Assembly: GCA_001695595.3 (NCBI GenBank)
Contig: MBPM02000050.1
Location: 1 to 64,000 of the forward strand
DNA length: 64,000 bases
Source: Plasmopara viticola
Lineage: Eukaryota; Oomycota; Peronosporomycetes; Peronosporales; Peronosporaceae
Direction: 5' to 3'
The notes beneath the pieces are model-generated. The model had not been told where the DNA came from, searched no databases, and was given only the letters and a program-made list of their open reading frames with translations. Below are positions 40,812 through 49,920 of the stretch, piece by piece. Numbering within the stretch: position 1 is the stretch's first letter; each line of letters begins with the position of its first letter. The position numbers and the translations under genes were made by a program.

Positions 40812-41357
40812 ATGGCAAGCCGCTGCGCACGCAAGGGCACGAGACTCCGATCAGCGAAGCGCTGGATTGCTGACGAGCTTGAAGGCATAGATTTTGCATG
40901 TCGCGTCTCCCCCATGGATACGGTGACAAGCAAGCAGAAACTACACACACTTGGCGAATTCTTTCCGTCGGTGGCCATGGACGTGCGCAGAGACGTATTG
41001 GCGGCCGCAAACTACCGTGAGGACGTGGCGGCCGCAATGCTAGGAGACATTACACGCGAAACTGTAACTGTCGCTACCGCTGGATGGATGCTAGAGAATA
41101 CGGAGCTGCTTTTTGAAGACTCACACGATGAAACTTTTGATCTAGCAGAGGTAGAAGACTGGAGCGAGGTTTCCGCTGCTGATCACGACACAGGCGCGTG
41201 GGTTGTTGTTCAGGACAACTGGGAGATCGTCGATAAAGACGGCGAGAAGGTGCGCACCTTTGCCGACGTGCTTCGATCGACGCCTATTTTAAAGGCAGCA
41301 ACGGAATTGTTCGAAGTCATTGAGACTTGCCATCGCGAAGCACACGCCATTTCTTAG
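40812..41357 (+). CDS. Small CUE-domain-like protein (181 aa)
   Basis: Single-exon ORF. The frame opens upstream at a TTG (40,800), but the first ATG is at 40,812 in a good context (ACGATGGC), so that start is used. Residues about 45-82 (LHTLGEFFPS ... DVAAAMLGDI) fit the CUE ubiquitin-binding fold: a hydrophobic-Phe-Pro motif in helix 1 and a di-hydrophobic MLGDI-like end of helix 3. The middle is acidic, and the C-terminal half carries a conserved-looking WVVVQDNWEIVDKDG stretch and a TFADVLRS helix. The N-terminus is basic with no signal peptide. By family knowledge, CUE domains bind mono-ubiquitin; the particular role here is unknown. The convergent neighbour downstream is the SAC1-type gene. 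The CUE assignment is moderate. Confidence 0.75.
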   Translation: MASRCARKGTRLRSAKRWIADELEGIDFACRVSPMDTVTSKQKLHTLGEFFPSVAMDVRRDVLAAANYREDVAAAMLGDITRETVTVATAGWMLENTELLFEDSHDETFDLAEVEDWSEVSAADHDTGAWVVVQDNWEIVDKDGEKVRTFADVLRSTPILKAATELFEVIETCHREAHAIS

Positions 41358-41761
41358 TTGCAACAGCAATTTGAAAAATACAGAGAACGATATGATTGTG
41401 CAGACGTACGAGCTGGAGCGCGGTGTTAACAGCTCAATAGTCACATTTTAACACTATCATTTCTTAATGAGTCTAAATAGGATACATAAGTATTAACAAA
41501 AAGCAGCGTGCTAATACTAGAGCATTTGAAGCCTTTGCCACCATTACAGAAAGTGCTCTGGACAAAATTTTACGCCGGTAAATGTGTCCAAATTAATGAT
41601 TGTGGCCGGTTTGTCTCCTAGAAGAAAGAACTCCTCACAAGATCAACAATTGTGCCTCTGAATATGAGAGACATTGAGCAATTTATTTAAGCTTACTCGG
41701 TCCGACAATTAAATGCACCGTTGAGGAGAGTGCAGCTAACTTTACGACCGCTGCCCATCTC

Positions 41762-43984
41762 TTACAAGGTTTTTCGACGAATGTACCCGCTAGAGCTAAA
41801 CGCTGGTTTGCAAACATATCGGCGCCCAATAGAACGAAACATTCCCTTTTTTACAATAAGGTATCCCAAAACAGTCAGGAGCACGAATGCGGCGATGACA
41901 CCGTCGCGCACACGCGTTGCTACAGGCAAGTCCGCGCGTAAACTCAGCGATACACTCACAATCGCGAGTGTACAAAGTGTGGCCTCAAAGATCATACTCA
42001 CAAGACTGTGCTGCTGCTGAAACGAAAAAGGTGACTCATCTCGCTTGTCCGGGGTGAAATTCCCCACAAGCAGATCAAACGAATCCTGGCGAATTCCGTC
42101 CGAAAAGTTGTTAAGATAGTAGCGAGTGACCGAATTCACGCCATCTTGTAAAGCACCCGTAATTGTGCGTCGCCCCGTGCGCGTAAAATCCGTTTTCAAC
42201 GCCCCTGTGCCTGCGTACATTCTGCTTACATAGTCTGCGTTATCAGCCCATGCATTTTTAAACACGATCTCAAAACTTTTGTAAGGCGAGTCCAGCACAC
42301 CGTTGCTCTTTTCGCTGGTAACGGTGCTGAACGGGTGAAGCTGCAACGCCATGAGTATTGTTCGCCGAGCAAAGAGACTCATAACGACATTTGTGCGGTC
42401 TAAATTGTCCATGCAATTTACGCGAAAAACACCACGTTGGCGTGACAATAGGCGTCCTTCACCATCACACTCGAACCATCCATACTGCATAAACTGCTCC
42501 TCCACTTCTCTCATTAGCTTAGTAAGATTGTGCCACGCCATGTTGCGGCATTCGTGATGAAAGTCAAACCATACGTATGCAACAGGCTCAGCGAAAAGCT
42601 GCGACATCGACGTAGGAGGCGATGGCACCGTGACCCCTGACGGAATATGCATCTGCGAAGGAAGCGATGACGAGGCTTGCATTGAAGAAATGCCTGACAA
42701 ATCCGGTGGTTTGTCACTATTACTAGCCGTGAATGCACTTGTTGGAGACCCCGCCGCAGAACCTCCTGCACTCGACGTTCCAAATCCGTTGCTCGCATGA
42801 GATCCGGATGTAGAGGGCAGCGAGATTGACATAGCCTTATGTTGACGAGGAGACAAAACCAGAAGCGCAGGAGACGCTGGCAGTTGCGGTGCCACTGAAG
42901 ATCTAACGGAAGTTGTTCCATCGCCAGATTTTGACAATTGGTTGTACTTCTTGGCATATTTTCCAAACGCCGATCCAAGCTGAGCCTGGTCGCGCACCGT
43001 CGCACTTTTACCAGCTTTATCAATGAGATTTACGCACGTAATGTGCCCGTATCGCTGAATAAGATTGTCCATGTGTGCGCGGAAAGCCAACTCATTCCAG
43101 TCAACTACGCTTTCGTGGCCCGAAAAAGCGTAGCGTGTGCGCGGCATGTACTTAAGCGTGACCAATTGATCCCAGTACAATGGAATACTGCCCCGCACCT
43201 GCACATATGAGCACATGGCCCTGGACGGTTTGACCAACAACATCTCAGTCTCGGCAAAATTGGCGACGCACCCATCCTTATCGACACCTCGCACATTAAA
43301 GCGAGTACCGACACGTCGCCAGCTCCTTCGTGTGAAGAGAAGAATATCGCAGCGTTGACCGTTCACGTCACACTTCTTGATGACCTTAACAAACCCCGAA
43401 ATGACGGGCACGATCCAGTCGCCAAGTTCCAGCTCGACGAACTTCGCCAGTACAGGCTTGTTCCAAAAAAAATCTTCTTCCGCGCGCACATACAGTGCCG
43501 ACTGACGTTGCACCGCCGATGAGGCTGACGCCCGTTTCTGGGCTGACAGCGTTAGGTCCAGATCATAACTAAAGTAGAACGTGCGCGACCCTAGCACCGA
43601 AGTAAGCATTCGACAGTACTCGCGCTCATCCTGCTTCTCGCGAATGCTGGCGTGCTTAAAAAAGCTTGTATGTGCCGCAGTGTTGACGGGTAGCAGTCTC
43701 AGCTCCAAGATGCAATAAATCTTTTCACTGTTTGGTCCTGATCCAACAACACGTGAATCCGTCACTACCGCCAGATACGGACCGCTTAAAAGCGTGTATA
43801 CGCCGTAAAGAGCGTGTATGGGTACAATAACCGCATCCTCGCTAGGCTGACTTCTACTATCAGAGAGTTGCTCGATATCAATACCGCCAGTCGAAGAGCT
43901 AGCCGTCAGGCGAAGCCAAGGGCCAGCTCCTGCGCGACAGTCCTCCAGTAACAGCTCCGACCGCTCCGTGTAAACCTTGAACAT
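41762..43984 (-). CDS. SAC1: SAC1-type phosphoinositide phosphatase with two C-terminal membrane segments (740 aa)
   Basis: Intron-free ORF with ATG at 43,984 and TAA at 41,762. The N-terminal half follows the SAC fold (for example DLDLTLSAQKR, FFWNKPVLAKFVELELGDW, LLFTRRSWRRVGTRFNVRG). The catalytic CX5R loop is RVNCMDNLDRTNVV with Cys524 and Arg530; the usual form is CXDCLDRT, here with Asn in place of the second Cys. FDFHHECRNM precedes it as in family members. Hydrophobic segments near residues 661-683 and 695-711 match the two-helix tail that anchors Sac1 in ER/Golgi membranes. By homology it hydrolyses PI4P and related phosphoinositides. A Ser/Pro-rich insert of about 100 residues (roughly 350-465) makes it longer than yeast Sac1 (about 620 aa). 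Confidence 0.93.
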   Translation of the reverse strand: MFKVYTERSELLLEDCRAGAGPWLRLTASSSTGGIDIEQLSDSRSQPSEDAVIVPIHALYGVYTLLSGPYLAVVTDSRVVGSGPNSEKIYCILELRLLPVNTAAHTSFFKHASIREKQDEREYCRMLTSVLGSRTFYFSYDLDLTLSAQKRASASSAVQRQSALYVRAEEDFFWNKPVLAKFVELELGDWIVPVISGFVKVIKKCDVNGQRCDILLFTRRSWRRVGTRFNVRGVDKDGCVANFAETEMLLVKPSRAMCSYVQVRGSIPLYWDQLVTLKYMPRTRYAFSGHESVVDWNELAFRAHMDNLIQRYGHITCVNLIDKAGKSATVRDQAQLGSAFGKYAKKYNQLSKSGDGTTSVRSSVAPQLPASPALLVLSPRQHKAMSISLPSTSGSHASNGFGTSSAGGSAAGSPTSAFTASNSDKPPDLSGISSMQASSSLPSQMHIPSGVTVPSPPTSMSQLFAEPVAYVWFDFHHECRNMAWHNLTKLMREVEEQFMQYGWFECDGEGRLLSRQRGVFRVNCMDNLDRTNVVMSLFARRTILMALQLHPFSTVTSEKSNGVLDSPYKSFEIVFKNAWADNADYVSRMYAGTGALKTDFTRTGRRTITGALQDGVNSVTRYYLNNFSDGIRQDSFDLLVGNFTPDKRDESPFSFQQQHSLVSMIFEATLCTLAIVSVSLSLRADLPVATRVRDGVIAAFVLLTVLGYLIVKKGMFRSIGRRYVCKPAFSSSGYIRRKTL

Positions 43985-44895
43985 GGCTGAAGCTAATAGA
44001 GCAGCCTCTCTCGTTCTCTTTCCCCGAGCAGTTGCGCTATCCTGCGACCGCGTATTTATACGATGTTGGAAATTTTGTTATGCGTTTCCTGTGATAATAT
44101 TTGTACATACTATATAAACTAATAGGAGGGTAAAAAAACGTTTTTCTCAGAGAAAAAAAAATACCCCTTCACAAAAATATAAAAAGAAATATGCCCAATC
44201 TTAAAAACAAATTAAACTGATCGTACTTTACACAGTAGTATATGGTGCACCATACAAAGTGAAAGATGACTATGTGTTTTTCAATCAATTTCAATATATT
44301 GCTGACAAAAGTCAAGTCTACCAAAGCAGCTCCGTGTGTACACGCCCTACTAAACATTCGTATGGCGCCAGTACGTTATTTGATTCAAAATAATTTGTCT
44401 ATAGGGCACTTACCTCTGGTAGTAAGAGGCCCATTACCTGTTATGCCTATTAGATAAGTAAAAGCAGTGATGCATTGCTATTATTTGGACTACGATAATG
44501 TAAGATTATTTCATACGGATACAGTAGTACATGAAACCGAGCTTGCCTCCTGGGCACATTATACCGGTTTGCATACAAGGGTAAGGTATGGTTTCTTAAT
44601 TGAAAAGCTAAATTCATTTTATATGAAATACAACCAACAAGAATCAAGGTTGTAATAAATAGTTCAGTCTTGATTCTGCATTTTTATGAGAGAGACGAAA
44701 GCTGTCAAAAGCGCTATTTGAGATATTTAAATATGCATAATCGGTATAAATACCGGAGCCTTTGCGTGCCTTTTTAACATAAAAGCGCATTATAAATATA
44801 GTGTTCTTATTGACTTAACAATTAATAGCTAGCTTTTTATTCCTCAAAGCTTTACTTTACAGGATTAGGTTTTTGTTCAAAGCAAACAAAACACC
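43985..44895. other. Divergent intergenic region between SAC1-type and NUP43-like genes
   Basis: The two genes are transcribed away from each other, so this 0.9 kb should contain both promoters. It is AT-rich with several A/T runs. Two consecutive + frames (44,266-44,457 and 44,467-44,655) have no recognisable domain and are likely fortuitous or relict. No clear oomycete initiator consensus was found. Confidence 0.4.
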
Positions 44896-46433
44896 ATGAA
44901 CGTGTCGAAACACTTTGTGGCCGACAAGGTCAAGGCGTTGTGCGTTGTGCGCGAGCTGCAGAATGATTTGGATGTACTCCCTCTAGTTGCTACCGGGGGC
45001 TGGGACAACGAGGTAAGCTGGCATTATCCAGTACCAATCATTTTATGCGTTTGTTTTAGTCCTCGCTATGCTATTCTATAGATCAACCATGTATCTTTAC
45101 ATTTACCTGTACGTACCACACGTCCCGAGTGGAAGTTGTGCAAAGAATTTGAGTACGTCACTTCAAAATGCTGCTTTCAATAAAGGCTACATATGGGCTA
45201 TTGACTGTGCTATCGTTATCAGGCGTGGAGAGGATGTTACGCGTCCGTGTGAATTAAACAAGTTGGCAGAAGCGGAGCATGACGGCGATGTAAATGCGCT
45301 TCAGTTTGTCGCGACGAGGAGTGAGAATCTGCTGGTCAGTGCGTCATCCACTGGCAGCGTATTTGCGTACCGCGTGTCATCCAGTGCTGAAGACGACGCG
45401 GCCATGACGGACGTTAAATCGAACAAGCCTCTTGCTTCATTTGTCATTCCACAATGGGAGAATGTATTTACTGGTACTGCAGCTACGTGCTTGGAGGTCA
45501 GTGAAAATCGATCGAGTCTAGTGTCTGCCAGCGCCGATGGTGCTTTGGCGTGGTTGAAGCTGGATGATGTTGCTACCGTCGAAAAAATTGGTAAGAAATC
45601 ACGACGGAAAAGGGGACAAATGCCCACTAATATTTGGAAATAAATGCGAGCAGAAAACAAAGGCGTTAGCAAGCTGCCTATCAATGCTGTAAAATTTTTA
45701 GGTCGGGACTCTGTTGTTGCATCCGTCGGGTACGTTAAAGTCTTGCATGTATAAATCTGTATTTGTGACAGTGCTTATTTTTTATTTCTTGCAACAGTTC
45801 TTCGCCTGGAAGCCAACTCCGCATCTGGGATACCTTGTCAAGCAATCAGTTTCCTATCACGACCAGCGGCGAGTACGTTGATTGGCACTTGTGTGCTGAA
45901 TATGCACGTCTGATACTAACACGCTCCTCAGCAGTAGCTCGAGGACCATCCTGACAACACTTGAAACGCACCCAACAAGGCCTGAACTACTGATTACTGG
46001 CTCCGATGAAGGCTGCGTGAGCTTTTGGGATCGTCGGAAAATCAACGCGCCGTTTCGCACTGACATTTACCACCGACAGGCGGTTCGGGTGCTGAAGCTT
46101 CACTCTTCATCTCAATCTTTGTACTCGGCTGGGGACGATGCCGTTATTTACCACTGGAACTTGAATTCCAGCCGCGAGTCCTGCAAGATTATCGAATGTG
46201 AGGCTAGCAATAAATCTTCTTCTACCCAGAAGTCGAATTCTTTCGCCTTTTCAGCTGCCCCTGAATACGGCAATGATTTTGAGAGACTGGGAGGCGTTCA
46301 GGTGCAGCAACTTGACTTTGGATCTCAAATTTGGAATGCTTTGGCAATTCATGAAGAATCTGACACTCTTGTTGCGGGATCCGATGCGCAATCTGTAGTG
46401 ATTGTGCAGCAGGTGTCAAAGTGGAAACAGTAG
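44896..46433 (+). CDS. NUP43: NUP43-like WD40 nucleoporin (6 exons, 401 aa)
   Basis: Exons: 44,896-45,012; 45,082-45,152; 45,223-45,590; 45,654-45,729; 45,798-45,872; 45,935-46,433. The five introns are 62-70 bp, all GT-AG, mostly with GTACGT or GTAAG donors, and phases join exactly; intron 5 has a TACTAAC branch site at 45,914-45,920. The protein begins MNVSKHFVADKVK and has ATGGWDNE, HDGDVNALQF, LLVSASSTGSVFAYR, INAVKFLGRDSVVA, LLITGSDEGCVSFWDRR and LYSAGDDAVIYHW blades, ending in a TLVAGSDAQSV segment. This order matches the Nup43 beta-propeller, including the closing GTDAEAI-like strand, and 401 aa compares with about 380 in human. Nup43 is a peripheral subunit of the Nup107-160 (Y) scaffold complex of the nuclear pore. 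Confidence 0.88.
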
Positions 46434-49400
46434 ACTCGACACCGACAAAATAGAAAATATGCATGTAAAGAGTATTGGAGCAATTTTTGATTATGTGCGC
46501 GGACTAATACCGATGCGTTGTTTGTCGTGCACTATCACTGTCATTCCTTAAAAAGATTGCCAGCTCTTTAATGTTAAAGCTTAACTATATGAAGTGATTA
46601 AATAGTGAAGCACCAAATTAGAAAGGGGATCGCGTAATCGACTTTTAAACCATATGATCCAGTTTTTACGCTTCAACTATAGTAAAAATTTGATTGTCAC
46701 CTTTCGTATCATATCGCAGCGATCACTAGTTTAAAGAAAGCAATTGACATGAGAAACATGTTGATCGAAGAGTCGCAACAGCTTACGTGCGCTACAAAAA
46801 GTAAGCAGCTCAAATGTGCGAAGTACACGTTTAATTGTGTAACAACAAGTGATGCTTATAACATACATCAGAAGGCAGTAAATAGTAGTGATGAGCTAAT
46901 AGAAAAGCAGTACATGTTTTAAGGGCACTGTCACATGGGATTTATCGATAAATCTCAATAGAGTTTATAGATAAAAGCTTTATTAGGTCTAAGTATTGAG
47001 ACTGATAATATAGCTCGCTTTGGTATAAAGTATAGGGCAAAGGCCAAATAGCTGGACTTAAAATATTACCAGGCAAAAAGCTACAGCAGCCTTTTTAACG
47101 AAAAATTGCATGGACAAAGTTGTAAGTACAAAAAACAGCCGGCCTTTTATGATAAAAAAGCTGCCCCCCCATTAAGAAGAAGCCCCTATAGACATTAACG
47201 CACAACAGGCACACAATCACTATTCGTACCGGTGTGCAAATCAGTGAAAGCAATTAGGAAGGGACAACGTCCCAGCTCAAACTGTTGTAGCATATTTGCT
47301 TACCAAGAATTGAAGATAGTATTGAACTCCATAAATGTTGTGTTGAATGACCTTTTACATAAACTGCAGTCTTGTCCATTGCGCATTTCGGGATAGTGAG
47401 CAATCATTATCAGAAAGTCCTATGTTTTTCACACGCTTCTAACGTGAAAGGTGCTGCGTGACTCCATCAAAAAAAATGAAGTCATTGCTATCAGATAGAC
47501 CGTCTTCTGATTTACCTAACTTGGGAATCAGTCGAAACGGCTACATTTTGCAACAAAACCTTGATCTCGTCTACCACTTCATCGACGACGCAAATCACAT
47601 GGTCTGTTTGACTACCGGTCTGCGAAAATCTGACTACGGATATATCCGGCATGGTATCACGGACCGCAATAATAATCTTAATAAAGGGTCTATAAAGCTA
47701 GGGTCTCGGTCAAAACATTCGACCCAGGGAGTCCATGTTGGCCAAGTACACGAACGATAAGCAGCTTTCGATTCCGACAATCGTGTACGGCACATCAATT
47801 AGCGAAGGCTGCAAATTAGTGTTGCCTGTCGAGTCCTTCGCTAGGAAGCCGAAAAACCATATTAATGATCGATTAGGACAATGGTACAGTCAAGCTTGTC
47901 AATGGTGCGGCTGCAGCAAAGTTGGTTCACGATCCGTAAGCAACGTATGTGCCGACCTATTTATACGACTTGGGCTTACATTAGCCAGTTATAATCTTCT
48001 CTCGACCAATATGACTGTTTCGTGTGCCTCATAAATTATTCATTTTCTACTCTCATAACGATGAATATTAGCTACCTTGACAGGTGCTGTGATACAACAG
48101 TCCACTTCCGTTCATGTGTCCTTGTGCTTAATTGTGCCGACACTGTTTTGTCCGGGACTTTAAGTATATCGCTACGAAAAATCTTAAGCGGAGCTGCACA
48201 CATGCTATCTCGCGCATACGCGATATGGATTATACACCTAATACTCTAGACGACGCATTAATGCATCAGCCAAATATTTCTCAATCTTGACGTGGATTTA
48301 ACAAGAAGTCATATTACGCAAAAATTGATTGCCACCTAGCTATTTTTCGCAAGAGATAAAGCGAATGTGTCGCACATTCTTGACTGCAAATGGCCAAGAG
48401 CCTAGCACAAATATCTTGATCTTGATTAGAGCATCTTCTATCGCAAGGGGCTCCTCCCATGAGGCTAGTAGATTGATACTGCCGAAACTTGGACGCGAAT
48501 ACTCGACACTGCTCCTCAGCTTCTGCTCGCAATAGTGCGCTACTAATATCAAAATCTGATGCACCAGACACAACATTACACGGTTGTTCTGCATAGATTA
48601 GAACCGGCGTCTCATACCGGCTACCATCACCTGTTTTAAAGACCTGACAGTGTCTTTGCCTCTGGCGTAATTCCCACGATACTGATGAAAGTGATAGAAC
48701 AGACAAACCACTTTCGCATTTCTTCTGGTTCAATCGAATGACCATTCCTCAACAGCCACGACCTGAGCGGGATCTGCCTAATCCCATGCTTTAAATGAGG
48801 CATTAAATAAATTTTGCGTCAAATATTGCAGTCTCTGTATTAGTGTATAGCCCGTACGATGCTTTTGAGCACTACTCCGAGTATACAATGTTTTTTTCCC
48901 GTTCCTCTTTACGTTCTCGGCATAAGACGCTCATTGAAGCATGTATGGGCACGGGCTTGAACAATTGCGCCACCAGCAGAGGACTAAAAGTTGCAGAGGC
49001 ATGATTAGTCCTTGGGCAAAACCAACCACTTCCAGAGCGCAGAGCTCGAAGTGCTGACCACAGCAAAAAGTATATCACTTTCTCGCACAAGAAGCTGATA
49101 ACGGGTCAAGAACACTATACAATGTGCATTCCCGTATGTTTTTTTGCATCTCATCCTTTCAAGAATCGACTATGCCAAAAACGTCTATTTCTCTATTCGC
49201 GTGCAATGCGCTATTTACATTTTACTTTCTGACACAGAGTATCGCCTCGTGCTCTGCACAAAAGAATGCGTTAATACACCACACAATATTCTATAGTAAA
49301 GGACACGTTTGGCAGAGTGTTAAGCTCTTAGAACTTAGTCGATTTCATGAAGAATCTTTTTCTAATCGTAATGCCAAAGGCGGGTCTTGTGACACCACAA

Positions 49401-49766
49401 CCTGAAGCCCCTTCACCGGAGTTTTTCTAAACTAATGGATCGTACATCCCACCTTGCACTAAGCACCTTTTCAAAGTCTTTCGAGGTCGCTTTATCTAGA
49501 AGCTATGAGTGTCTGACCTATTTTTAAGTTTCGAAAAATCCTGTAAAAGAGGTCAAATACAAAAAAAGGAGAAACATTTTTTTAAATGGTGCATCCCTTG
49601 GAGATAAGCAAGCTCGTCAATTTTTTAGTCCAGCATACATGCATTGAGGGAAGTAAGTATACCACTTGGTACTCACAAACGATCAATCCAGAATACTTTA
49701 ACATATGTGGTCTAAGTCAGCAAGGCTACCTTAGCTATTTGCTCAGTTTAGACGATCCTATGACTC
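46434..49766. other. Gene-poor interval with relict frames upstream of the Copia element
   Basis: About 3.3 kb without a recognised intact gene. Fragments with protein-like composition occur at 47,458-48,034 (+, two overlapping frames) and 48,314-48,745 (-, adjoining a second frame containing FGSINLLASWEEPLAIEDAL). The frame shifts and lack of introns suggest decayed mobile or gene remnants. I could not assign a family. The ORF at 49,586, truncated by the Copia insertion, is described separately. Confidence 0.4.
49172..49405 (+). CDS. Possible small secreted protein (77 aa), hypothetical
   Basis: The frame opens at a GTG (49,124), with ATGs at 49,136 and 49,172. Starting at 49,172 gives MPKTSISLFACNALFTFYFL followed by TQSIASCSA, a plausible signal peptide with a short polar N-region, hydrophobic core and small residues before a cleavage point. 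The mature part would be about 50 residues with one Cys and no RXLR, EER or LXLFLAK motif visible. It lies in a gene-poor, transposon-rich stretch, a common setting for oomycete effectors, but a chance ORF is equally possible. Confidence 0.25.
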   Translation: MPKTSISLFACNALFTFYFLTQSIASCSAQKNALIHHTIFYSKGHVWQSVKLLELSRFHEESFSNRNAKGGSCDTTT

Positions 49767-49771
49767 GAGTG
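49586..49771 (+). pseudogene. 5' part of an unidentified ORF cut by the Copia insertion
   Basis: An ATG-initiated frame (MVHPLEISKLVNFLVQHTCI ...) runs 62 codons and enters the 5' LTR exactly at the GAGTG target duplication. Sequence across the empty site at 54,144 onward stays open for some 50 codons in the same register. No domain was recognised, so it may be a gene, an older element or a chance frame. Confidence 0.3.
49767..49771. repeat. Target-site duplication, left (GAGTG)
   Basis: GAGTG directly abuts the 5' LTR and is repeated at 54,139-54,143 directly after the 3' LTR. Five base pairs is the usual integrase stagger of Copia elements. Confidence 0.9.
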
Positions 49772-49916
49772 TGTTGGAGAATCGACGCCTCGACCAGCAA
49801 CTACATATCGGTAAGTACCGGTATCTGCAATCAGTTGGTGACTACTTAAAATTAGCACTTATAAATATATTCACTTTTGCAATTTGCCAACTAGTGCCCA
49901 AGTAACATCTTCAATT
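49772..49916 (+). repeat. 5' LTR of Copia element (145 bp)
   Basis: Begins TGTTGGAGAATCG, as typical Copia LTRs do, and ends ACATCTTCAATT. It contains TATAAATATATTC near 49,859-49,871, a candidate TATA region, and a GGTAAGTACCGGT stretch. The end was set where the target duplication leaves no other choice on the 3' side. Confidence 0.93.
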
Positions 49917-49920
49917 GGTT

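Noticed and set aside
42514..43023. 169-residue minus-strand ORF and other long frames over the SAC1-type gene
   Set aside because: They overlap the well-supported phosphatase in other frames and lack motifs.
49915..49920. Start of Copia polyprotein at 49,915
   Set aside because: It is a TTG within the LTR end; ATG at 49,921 is the first usable start.
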